Position numbers and translations under genes: made by a program. The notes beneath the pieces were generated by a model. It saw nothing but the letters and a program-made list of their open reading frames with translations. It made no database searches and was not told where the DNA came from. This document shows positions 8,363-12,607 of a DNA stretch of 12,607 bases, in pieces; position 1 is the stretch's first letter; each line of letters opens with the position of its first letter. The DNA is from Treponema sp. (GTDB lineage Bacteria; Spirochaetota; Spirochaetia; Treponematales; Breznakiellaceae), in NCBI GenBank assembly GCA_031254385.1, contig JAIRUO010000195.1, forward strand, positions 1 through 12,607. The letters run 5' to 3'.

Positions 8363-8397
8363 TATAATGGAGCATACAGACCCATTAAAAGGGGTCT
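8361..8397 (-). promoter_or_regulatory. pyr operon upstream region: -10-like box and small hairpin
   Basis: On the minus strand TATAAT occupies 8361-8366, touching the annotated pyrK ATG; no good -35 is found 16-18 bases upstream (TTTAAT is the best). Just upstream lies a 6-bp inverted repeat, AGACCC (8378-8383) with GGGTCT (8392-8397) and an 8-base loop. A second segment, ATGGGT on the plus strand at 8408-8413, can pair with ACCCAT 8380-8385 instead. No PyrR-type consensus is seen. If transcription starts at the TATAAT, this hairpin is DNA-level only. Confidence 0.3.
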
Positions 8398-8488
8398 CTT
8401 TAGTTTTATGGGTAATTTTGACACAAAAAAAGGCTATATATTTTTTATTGCATCATTTTTACCCACAAATCCTGCATTTAAACAAATT

Positions 8489-8640
8489 AAACCACGGATT
8501 ACGCGGATTTTAACGGATTGGCACAGATTAAGAAGGTCTTTTTACATTAAATCCGTGAAAATCTGTCTTTATCAAGAGGGGAACCTTCGCCCACATAGTG
8601 GGCTCGGTTGAGTATACAGTGTAATCCGTGGGTTTTTTTT
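8489..8640. repeat. foldback intergenic repeat of the CACGGATTAC type
   Basis: CCACGGATTAC (8492-8502) and its exact complement GTAATCCGTGG (8621-8631) bound the element. Inside are more copies of the same word: ACGCGGATT, TAACGGATT, AATCCGTGAAAATC. A perfect 6-bp hairpin GCCCAC-ATA-GTGGGC sits at 8589-8603. The right end runs into eight T (8633-8640), so the plus-strand transcript would end like an intrinsic terminator, though no + strand gene lies upstream to need one. No coding is supported. Confidence 0.7.
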
Positions 8641-8815
8641 AACTAATTCAAAACTTGTCACGGTTCTTGCTAAATATAAGTGTTGGCAGAGAGAACCAGA
8701 ACCCGGAAGCCAATAAGGGCTGTTAGCCTTATGGGGCATGTGGAACAAGCTGTTTCCTGACCTCAGGTTCCGGGCTGAGATTATCCTGTCGAACTAAATA
8801 ACAAGGAGTTATTGT
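8641..8815 (+). promoter_or_regulatory. structured leader of hsp20, candidate RNA thermometer
   Basis: Promoter-like TTGTCA (8655-8660) and TATAAG (8675-8680) are only 14 bases apart, so the start is uncertain. Downstream the leader can fold heavily: CCCGGAA (8702-8708) pairs with TTCCGGG (8768-8774), enclosing a hairpin at 8713-8732 (ATAA/TTAT and GGC/GCC) and another at 8742-8757. The ribosome site AAGGAG (8803-8808) can either sit in the loop of AATAAC/GTTATT (8797-8802/8808-8813) or be masked by TCCTGT (8784-8789) pairing with ACAAGGA around one bulged A. No CIRCE element is present. Confidence 0.45.
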
Positions 8816-9262
8816 ATGAAAGCTGTAACACTGTATCGCCCAAGAGTCATTGAGAATGCCCTGACCGGATTCGATCATTATCTGGATTCCTTTTTTGGGG
8901 ATTCCTTCCTGAACCCGGCAGACCGTATCTTCAACCGCTTTCCTGCGGTGGATGTACGCGAAACCGAGAAATCTTATGTACTGGAAGCCGACCTTCCCGG
9001 CTTTGACGAGAAGGATATTGAAATCCATCTGGACGGCAATACCCTGACCATTCAATCAAAGAACGCCGAGGAAAAGAAGGAAGAAAAAAACGGCTACATG
9101 GTTCAGGAGAGGCGGCAGGCTTCCTTTAGCCGTTCCTTTACCCTGCCCGATAACGCTGACCGGGAGTCCATTTCCGCCGCTTACAAAAATGGAGTCCTTT
9201 CCGTGGAAATTGTAAAGCAGCCGGAAGCCCAGAAACGGGTTATCGAGATTTCGAAGAAGTAA
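8816..9262 (+). CDS. small heat-shock protein (Hsp20/alpha-crystallin)
   Basis: The 148-residue protein starts at ATG 8816, with AAGGAG seven bases upstream. It is a cytosolic ATP-independent holdase chaperone that keeps unfolding proteins soluble. The alpha-crystallin domain runs from about 42 to 138, opening with FPAVDVRETEKSYVLEADLP and closing with the conserved A-x3-N-G-V-L motif (AYKNGVLSVEI, G126-V127-L128). The C-terminal I-x-I oligomer contact is IEI at 143-145. Length is normal for class A/B bacterial Hsp20. The gene stands alone, between repeat-rich gaps, and its leader appears able to hide the ribosome site, consistent with heat control of translation. Family call is very secure; the control mode is inference. 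Confidence 0.96.
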   Translation: MKAVTLYRPRVIENALTGFDHYLDSFFGDSFLNPADRIFNRFPAVDVRETEKSYVLEADLPGFDEKDIEIHLDGNTLTIQSKNAEEKKEEKNGYMVQERRQASFSRSFTLPDNADRESISAAYKNGVLSVEIVKQPEAQKRVIEISKK

Positions 9263-9267
9263 GGATT

Positions 9268-9340
9268 TTAACCACGGAAGAAAGAAGAGTTTACCACGGA
9301 GGTCACGGAGTTTCACGGAGGACAGAAAATGTTCTCCGTG
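9268..9340 (+). repeat. CACGGAG-type dispersed repeat, copy 2
   Basis: AACCACGGAAG is followed by CCACGGAGGTCACGGAG and TTTCACGGAGG: the word CACGGAG returns every 9-10 bases. The middle part is 16/17 identical to the minus-strand copy at 11121-11138. Confidence 0.7.
9314..9340 (+). terminator. hairpin downstream of hsp20, possible terminator
   Basis: CACGGAGGAC (9314-9323) and GTTCTCCGTG (9331-9340) pair over 10 bp with one G-U, around a 7-base loop. No T tract follows directly (TCTCTGTTTC), so it may only be a folded copy of the dispersed repeat. Confidence 0.35.
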
Positions 9341-9375
9341 TCTCTGTTTCAAAGTAAATTCAAAGTGCAAATAGT

Positions 9376-9391
9376 AAAGAGCAGAGAGCAA
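9376..9391 (+). repeat. 16-base repeat, left copy (inverted relative to 10155-10170)
   Basis: AAAGAGCAGAGAGCAA reads here on the plus strand and again, exactly, on the minus strand at 10155-10170. The two copies enclose the hicAB pair, about 0.8 kb apart end to end. Confidence 0.75.
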
Positions 9392-9437
9392 AGTAAGACA
9401 AGCTATCTTGGGGCCATCTCGCCTTTGCTTTATATTG

Positions 9438-9494
9438 CTCACTTGAAAGAGTGCCTGGCACCGGGGCGTATACCCCTCACTTAAAACAGTGCCT
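9438..9494. promoter_or_regulatory. direct and inverted repeats upstream of hicA, possible operator
   Basis: Two 19-base copies (9438-9456 and 9476-9494; 17/19 identical, 38-base period) begin CTCACTT and end AGTGCCT, so each contains CACT/AGTG dyad arms. The first runs into a near-perfect palindrome GTGCC-T-GGCAC (9451-9461). Between the copies lies GGGG-CGTATA-CCCC. A weak promoter-like pair follows (TTTACT 9509-9514, TATTGT 9532-9537, 17-base spacer). Operator role is inference. Confidence 0.35.
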
Positions 9495-9554
9495 TCTACG
9501 CTGGCTTCTTTACTTAACATTGAGTTTTGTGTATTGTAAATTAAAGGAATGTTG

Positions 9555-9806
9555 ATGAATAAAAAGAAATTGCTTCGGCAAATACTTAATAATCCTAAAA
9601 ATGTAAAATTCAATGATTTTGTAAGCATACTTTCGGCTTTTAGATTTGTTTGTACAAGGACTGAGGGAAGCCATAATATATTTAAAAACGCAGCAGTAAA
9701 AGAAATTGTGAATGTTCAAAATGTAGATGGTGAAGCAAAACCGTATCAAATCAGGCAATTTTTTTCCTTGGTTGAAAAATATAATCTGAAAATGGAGGAC
9801 GAATAA
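9555..9806 (+). CDS. hicA: HicA-family toxin (mRNA interferase)
   Basis: Start chosen at ATG 9555, because AAAGGA (9543-9548) is six bases upstream; the ATG at 9549 would touch that site. The 83-residue protein matches the HicA family along its length: KLLRQILNNPKNVKFNDF, then a variable strand, then RTEGSHNIF with the family His (H40), then GEAKPYQIRQFFSLVEKYNL. HicA has a double-stranded-RNA-binding-like fold and cleaves mRNA when not held by HicB. The stop shares a base with the hicB ATG (TAATG). The first 240 bases from 9541 are only about 30% G+C by hand count, well below the transketolase gene, which suggests transfer. Confidence 0.88.
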   Translation: MNKKKLLRQILNNPKNVKFNDFVSILSAFRFVCTRTEGSHNIFKNAAVKEIVNVQNVDGEAKPYQIRQFFSLVEKYNLKMEDE

Positions 9807-10027
9807 TGAAAGACTATCATATAAATATTTTCTATAGCGATGAAGACGGAGGCTATATTGCAGATATTCCTGATTTAAAAAACTGTAGCGCATTTGGCAA
9901 AACTCCAAACGATGCTCTTCGCGAAGTTTTGGTCGCACAGAAACTCTGGCTTGAAGAAGCCCGAAATAGTAATCTTTTAATTCCAGAACCTCAATACCGG
10001 CCTATGATTTATCAAGCCGTTGTTTGA
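9806..10027 (+). CDS. hicB: HicB-family antitoxin, short form
   Basis: The 73-residue protein starts at ATG 9806, with GGAGG (9794-9798) seven bases upstream. It matches the partial-RNase-H-fold HicB domain: INIFYSDEDGGYIADIPDLK, split as INIFYSDEDGG and YIADIPDLKNC, then SAFGKTPNDALREVLVAQKLWLEEAR and a proline-containing IPEPQYRP tail. It should bind and neutralise the HicA encoded just before it. No ribbon-helix-helix or helix-turn-helix segment follows the core domain, so it may not bind DNA itself; autoregulation, usual for HicAB with a DNA-binding HicB, may work otherwise here or be absent. One-base overlap with hicA indicates coupled translation. Toxin first, antitoxin second is the normal HicAB order. 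Confidence 0.87.
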   Translation: MKDYHINIFYSDEDGGYIADIPDLKNCSAFGKTPNDALREVLVAQKLWLEEARNSNLLIPEPQYRPMIYQAVV

Positions 10028-10075
10028 GGTTACTGCGCCTATACCAAAACACACTGCGCTACGACCTCTACCCAG

Positions 10076-10100
10076 TTTAACCACAGAGTACGCGGAGTTT
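10076..10100 (+). repeat. CACGGAG-type dispersed repeat, copy 3 (short)
   Basis: TTTAACCACAGAGTACGCGGAG at the right flank of hicAB opens like copy 2 (TTTAACCACGGA) on the left flank. Only two units of the repeated word are present. Confidence 0.55.
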
Positions 10101-10154
10101 TGTTGACCTTTGGTCAGCTTGGAGGAAGAGGCATTTTCCCCTTCTCATTGCTCA

Positions 10155-10170
10155 TTGCTCTCTGCTCTTT
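10155..10170 (-). repeat. 16-base repeat, right copy (inverted)
   Basis: Exact inverted copy of 9376-9391. The surrounding bases (10145-10180) continue as near-repeats of CATTGCTC and CTTTGCTC, close to the end of the lipoprotein gene at 10184. Confidence 0.75.
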
Positions 10171-10183
10171 GCTCATTGATCTA

Positions 10184-11089
10184 CTAGGGGCGGAGAATGC
10201 GGAAGCCGAAGTAGTAATCCCGGAAGTACGGGTTGATGTAGTACCGAAACGCAGAACGTGCGAACTGAGCCGAATTGAAACAGTATCCACCACGAAAAAC
10301 GCGGTAAGACCCCGAGGCCGCGCCCACGGGATCAGTTGCCGACTCCCCAGCAGCACCACCGTAGTTCGCGTCATACCAATCCCAGCACCACTCATACACA
10401 TTCCCGTGCATGTCGTACAGGCCATAAGCGTTAGGTGTCTTCTTCCCTACCTCATGCGTCATGCCGTTGGAATTGGTGTCCACCCAGCCCCAATTGTCGT
10501 TCCATGTGCCTCCAAGATTATACGCCGTTGTAGTCCCCGCACGGCAGGCGTATTCCCACTGCGCCTCGGTGGGCAGACGGTAGCCGTTGACATTCCACTT
10601 GGGTGTTACTGTTGCGTTAGTTATCGGATACCCGGTCGCCGGTGTCCTGCCGGTTATCGTATATACCGGCGTAAGTCCTTCCATTTCACTCAGCTTGTTG
10701 CAGAACTCAATGGCGTCATACCAGCTTACCATCTCCACCGGGCGTCTGCCCTGCGTTTCCCCAGCAGCGGGGCTGCTGCTAAAAGAGCTCGGGTTGCTCC
10801 CCATTACCGCCCGATACTGGTCCTGCGTTACTTGGTATCTGCCCATGTAAAAGCCTTTTGTCAGCGTTACTTGATGCTGGGTTTCGTATGAACCACGATC
10901 CGGCTCGCTTGTAGGGCTGCCCATCGTGAAGGTTCCGGCAGGTATCCGCACCTGCTCAATGATAGAGAAATGATCATTGCCCTTTCCCTTCTTCGCCGGA
11001 AAAAACGGATTATTGCAAGCAACAAGAATAAATGTGAACACCGCAGCTAATGCAAGCCCGAATAATTTTACGATAGTTTTCATTTTCAA
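10184..11089 (-). CDS. FGE/SUMF1-fold lipoprotein with DGR-like variable C-terminus
   Basis: The 301-residue product starts at ATG 11089 with GGAG seven bases upstream. A short basic N-terminus, a hydrophobic run and lipobox LVAC (22-25, lipid on Cys25) make it a membrane-anchored lipoprotein. Residues 46-301 form an FGE-sulfatase (SUMF1) domain: VRIPAGTFTMGS, GRRPVEMVSWYDAIEFCNKL, GYRLPTEAQWEYACRAG and AYGLYDMHGNVYEWCWDWY. The paired Cys motif of active formylglycine enzymes is missing: RGGYCFNSAQFARS has Ala where the second Cys is expected. It is therefore probably a binding protein, not an enzyme. Residues 269-294 are packed with Tyr and Phe, mostly in TAC/TTC codons, as in variable regions of diversity-generating retroelement targets such as Treponema TvpA. 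It follows the beta-barrel gene by 68 bases on the same strand and likely shares its promoter. Confidence 0.9.
   Translation of the reverse strand: MKMKTIVKLFGLALAAVFTFILVACNNPFFPAKKGKGNDHFSIIEQVRIPAGTFTMGSPTSEPDRGSYETQHQVTLTKGFYMGRYQVTQDQYRAVMGSNPSSFSSSPAAGETQGRRPVEMVSWYDAIEFCNKLSEMEGLTPVYTITGRTPATGYPITNATVTPKWNVNGYRLPTEAQWEYACRAGTTTAYNLGGTWNDNWGWVDTNSNGMTHEVGKKTPNAYGLYDMHGNVYEWCWDWYDANYGGAAGESATDPVGAASGSYRVFRGGYCFNSAQFARSAFRYYINPYFRDYYFGFRILRP
10208..10285 (-). other. candidate variable region (VR) of the FGE-fold lipoprotein
   Basis: Between the fixed RGG (266-268) and GFR (295-297) anchors the codons at usually Asn-rich positions read TAC, TTC, AAT, TTC, TAC, TAC, ATC, AAC, TAC, TTC, GAT, TAC, TAC, TTC. 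Most are NNC, as expected if AAC template codons were mutated at adenines. A G+C-rich CTCCGCCCC just before the stop sits where an IMH-like end would lie. No reverse transcriptase or template repeat is in the window. Confidence 0.45.
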
Positions 11090-11120
11090 TCTCCTTCAAC
11101 ATATCCTCGTCTCTCCTCTT

Positions 11121-11140
11121 CCTCCGTGTCCTCCGTGGTT
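11121..11140 (-). repeat. CACGGAG-type dispersed repeat, copy 4
   Basis: On the minus strand AACCACGGAGGACACGGAGG lies between the beta-barrel gene and the lipoprotein gene, inside their presumed shared transcript. Confidence 0.65.
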
Positions 11141-11157
11141 AATATTCTTCTCTATTA

Positions 11158-11619
11158 TTAAAACCTTACCCCTGCCATCACTCCCAGCCCATAAGCAAAA
11201 GGATAGCCTAGCCTCCCATACGGCTCTAAATAAAACCGCTGTCCAAGGGGCAGGCGGAAACCGGCGCGAATGCCAATGTCAAACATGGGGGTCAGGCCGT
11301 TTTCTAAGACAAGGTAGACACCCATCTCATTCTGGAAAAAGAAGCCATAGTAGCCACTTTCCAAAAAATACAAGCGGAACATGATAACTGGTTCTATGAC
11401 TATGATGCCGGCAAAGTTACTGCTGGCTGTAATGCTAAACCCTGCGGCAAAAAACTGCTCAAAACTATAGTCAAAGCTTAGGACAGCGCCGCCGGCATAT
11501 TTTTCACGGGCGTTCATGTTCCATTCAATGCCAAGGCCTATAGCCCATGTCGGTTCCTGTGCGTAAAGATTCATGCCCAGCGCAAGAACCGCTATTACAC
11601 AGAACAGCGCTTTTTTCAT
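11158..11619 (-). CDS. small exported beta-barrel-like outer-membrane protein
   Basis: Start chosen at ATG 11619, where the frame gives a clean Sec signal peptide: MKKALFCVIAVLALGMNLYA, cleavage expected before QEPTW. An in-frame GTG at 11662-11664 would put 15 residues before it. The mature part of about 133 residues alternates hydrophobic and polar residues with many Tyr, Phe and Gly and ends in Phe (AGVRF), as expected for an outer-membrane beta barrel of about eight strands. I recognise no named family. No strong Shine-Dalgarno precedes the ATG. The leader of about 95 bases holds a run of 17 C, a likely slippage site, below a strong promoter. The FGE-fold lipoprotein gene follows by 68 bases, so both are probably surface products of one transcript. 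Confidence 0.72.
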   Translation of the reverse strand: MKKALFCVIAVLALGMNLYAQEPTWAIGLGIEWNMNAREKYAGGAVLSFDYSFEQFFAAGFSITASSNFAGIIVIEPVIMFRLYFLESGYYGFFFQNEMGVYLVLENGLTPMFDIGIRAGFRLPLGQRFYLEPYGRLGYPFAYGLGVMAGVRF

Positions 11620-11653
11620 GAGAAAAGCTCTATAAAGATGATTAGTGATACGG

Positions 11654-11713
11654 CTATATGGCACGGGGGGGGGGGGGGGGGTTGTCAGATTTGCGTACTG
11701 TCGCTACCAGCAT
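11654..11713 (-). CDS. possible leaderless short upstream ORF through the C tract
   Basis: An ATG at 11713 falls at the predicted transcription start of the beta-barrel gene. With 17 C the frame reads 10 residues, Asn, five Pro, Arg-Ala-Ile and stops at TAG (11654-11656). With 18 C it would run on and stop at a TGA overlapping the beta-barrel ATG (TCATGA); with 16 or 19 C it would fuse in frame to that gene. No ribosome site is present, so translation depends on leaderless initiation. Purely a reading-frame observation. Confidence 0.25.
   Translation of the reverse strand: MLVATVRKSDNPPPPPRAI
11665..11681 (+). repeat. homopolymer of 17 G (C on the transcribed gene strand)
   Basis: Seventeen consecutive G on the plus strand, in the 5' untranslated part of the minus-strand beta-barrel gene, about 32-48 bases after the predicted start and 45 bases before the ATG. 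Tracts of this length slip at replication and also during sequencing, so the exact count may vary. Confidence 0.9.
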
Positions 11714-11719
11714 ATAATT

Positions 11720-11747
11720 AGTATACCACATTGAAGGGTTTCGTCAA
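11720..11747 (-). promoter_or_regulatory. strong sigma70-type promoter for the beta-barrel/lipoprotein pair
   Basis: Minus strand TTGACG (11742-11747), 16-base spacer, TATACT (11720-11725): each box is one base from consensus. The start is expected near 11713. It lies upstream of the C tract, so tract length changes the leader, not the promoter spacing. Confidence 0.75.
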
Positions 11748-11830
11748 GAAAAAAGTGGCATTTGTAACATCGTAAATTTAAGAAAAAATACACCGTGCAG
11801 GCATTTGAATGAGCAGAATCATTTAAGTTC

Positions 11831-11875
11831 TTTCCTCCTTCCTTTGTGCCTCTGCGCCTTTGTGCCTTCGTGTGA
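11831..11875 (-). repeat. CACGGAG-related dispersed repeat, copy 5 (diverged)
   Basis: On the minus strand CACGAAGG, CACAAAGG, CGCAGAGG and CACAAAGG follow each other at 8-9-base steps. The rest of the gap 11748-11889 shows no gene or further clear site. Confidence 0.6.
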
Positions 11876-11889
11876 ACTAATTTAGGGAA

Positions 11890-11918
11890 TTGACCCGTTG
11901 GGGCTGTCCAATTACAAT
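11890..11918 (+). promoter_or_regulatory. near-consensus promoter of murA, predicted leaderless transcript
   Basis: TTGACC (11890-11895), 17-base spacer, TACAAT (11913-11918); each box has one mismatch to consensus. Only TCCCCT separates the -10 from the murA ATG, so the start of transcription should fall on or next to the ATG. No Shine-Dalgarno exists to contradict this. Confidence 0.75.
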
Positions 11919-11924
11919 TCCCCT

Positions 11925-12607
11925 ATGAACCAATATCATATTGAAGGCGGCTATCCCATTGGGGGTAAAATTAAAGTTAGCGGAAATAAAAACGCCGCTC
12001 TTCCCTGCATAGCCGCAGCCCTGATGACAGATGAACCTGTAATACTAAAAAATATTCCTGACATTGAAGATGTCCAGGTAATGCTGGAAATATACCGAGC
12101 CTTGGGCGGAGAGACAAAATCGTTAGGCCCCAATGCCTGGCAGCTTGTTTTGCGGAACATAAAAACTTCGGAAATACCGGCGGAGCAGACTAACAAGATA
12201 CGCGCTTCCATACTCTTTGCCGGCCCGCTTCTGGCCAGAACCGGCAAGGCAATTCTGCCGCCTCCCGGAGGAGACGTAATAGGCCGCCGCAGGCTGGATA
12301 CGCATTTGCTGGTTTTAACCGAGCTGGGCGCTAAAGCGGAAATCGAAGAGCGTTTTGAATTCAGCGCGTCAAAACTTGAAGGGGCTGATATTTATCTTGA
12401 TGAAGCTTCAGTAACTGCCACGGAGAATGCCGTAATGGCAGCAGTTATAGCCAAAGGCCAGACCATTCTGACCAATGCGGCCTCTGAGCCCCATGTGCAG
12501 GATCTCTGCCGCATGCTGGTTTCCATGGGTGCAATAATCGAGGGCATAGGATCAAATGTCCTAACCATCAAGGGAGTGGAAAAACTGACAGGGTGCGAAA
12601 CAGAAAT
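11925..12607 (+). CDS. murA: UDP-N-acetylglucosamine 1-carboxyvinyltransferase, 3' end outside window
   Basis: The frame from ATG 11925 stays open to the window end, giving 227 N-terminal residues of an enzyme normally about 420-430 long. It transfers enolpyruvate from PEP to UDP-GlcNAc, the first committed step of peptidoglycan synthesis in the cytosol. Marks: [20 protein letters not shown], split as [15 protein letters not shown] and NKNAALP with Lys22 and Asn23 of the substrate site, [16 protein letters not shown] (90-105), and the mobile active-site loop [16 protein letters not shown]. In that loop the usual Cys (Cys115 in E. coli) is Asp117; this exchange is known to make MurA insensitive to fosfomycin. 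The similar fold of EPSP synthase is excluded by the KxGNKN and [13 protein letters not shown] motifs. It is divergent from the surface-protein pair and driven by its own promoter. Confidence 0.95.
   Translation, partial: MNQYHIEGGYPIGGKIKVSGNKNAALPCIAAALMTDEPVILKNIPDIEDVQVMLEIYRALGGETKSLGPNAWQLVLRNIKTSEIPAEQTNKIRASILFAGPLLARTGKAILPPPGGDVIGRRRLDTHLLVLTELGAKAEIEERFEFSASKLEGADIYLDEASVTATENAVMAAVIAKGQTILTNAASEPHVQDLCRMLVSMGAIIEGIGSNVLTIKGVEKLTGCETE

Noticed and set aside
8408..8611. 67-residue plus-strand frame before hsp20
   Set aside because: Most of it is the foldback repeat translated; no ribosome site.
9268..9340. CRISPR array
   Set aside because: Units are only 7-10 bases with no 25-35-base repeats or unique spacers, and no cas genes are present.
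9438..9456. CIRCE-like heat-shock operator
   Set aside because: It contains GAGTGCC and CACTT but not the TTAGCACTC-N9-GAGTGCTAA pattern, and lies after, not before, hsp20.
9056..9938. Minus-strand frames across hsp20 end and hicAB
   Set aside because: They cross repeats and run antisense to recognised genes, with no domain signal.
10101..10120. Terminator for the lipoprotein gene (TGACC-TTT-GGTCA)
   Set aside because: Five weak pairs around a 3-base loop and no T tract on the minus strand.
10100..10891. 263-residue plus-strand frame
   Set aside because: It is antisense to the lipoprotein gene, has no ribosome site or recognisable domain and an odd Pro/Arg/Val-rich composition.
10184..11089. 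Active formylglycine-generating enzyme or EgtB
   Set aside because: The catalytic Cys pair and the EgtB iron-site domain are missing, and the protein is a lipoprotein outside the cytosol.

Overview
The window looks like chromosomal DNA of a spirochaete, most likely a Treponema of the termite-gut type. That placement is inferred from gene content: a MurA with Asp in place of the active-site Cys, a lipoprotein with a formylglycine-enzyme fold, a homopolymeric G/C tract next to an outer-membrane-protein gene, and a moderate G+C core. No search was run. No rRNA, tRNA, CRISPR array or transposase was seen.

Left part (1-3797, + strand): a tightly packed cluster of the 3' part of a pRiA4b ORF-3-like protein gene, a PTS EIIA-like protein (ptsN type) and a full transketolase. 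The first pair overlaps and the second is separated by one base. The transketolase stop overlaps the stop of a convergent gene.

Middle part (8362-3794, - strand): a pyrimidine operon read right to left: pyrK, pyrD (class 1B), a small flavodoxin, pyrE, a URO-D-family protein and an exported ankyrin-repeat protein. PyrK and PyrD form the NAD-linked dihydroorotate dehydrogenase and PyrE makes OMP. The flavodoxin and the URO-D protein are unusual passengers.

Accessory part (8363-11158): a foldback repeat, an hsp20 gene with a strongly foldable leader, a low-G+C HicA/HicB toxin-antitoxin pair between dispersed repeats, and an FGE-fold lipoprotein gene. The gaps hold copies of a CACGGAG/CACGGAT-type short repeat.

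Right part (11158-12607): a small beta-barrel-like exported protein gene (- strand) with a strong sigma70-type promoter and a run of 17 C in its leader, upstream of and probably cotranscribed with the FGE-fold lipoprotein. The lipoprotein has an aromatic-rich C-terminus that matches the pattern of diversity-generating-retroelement target proteins. Together they look like a surface module that can vary in two ways: slippage at the C tract and codon diversification in the lipoprotein. Divergently, murA starts with a near-consensus promoter so close to its ATG that the mRNA should be leaderless.
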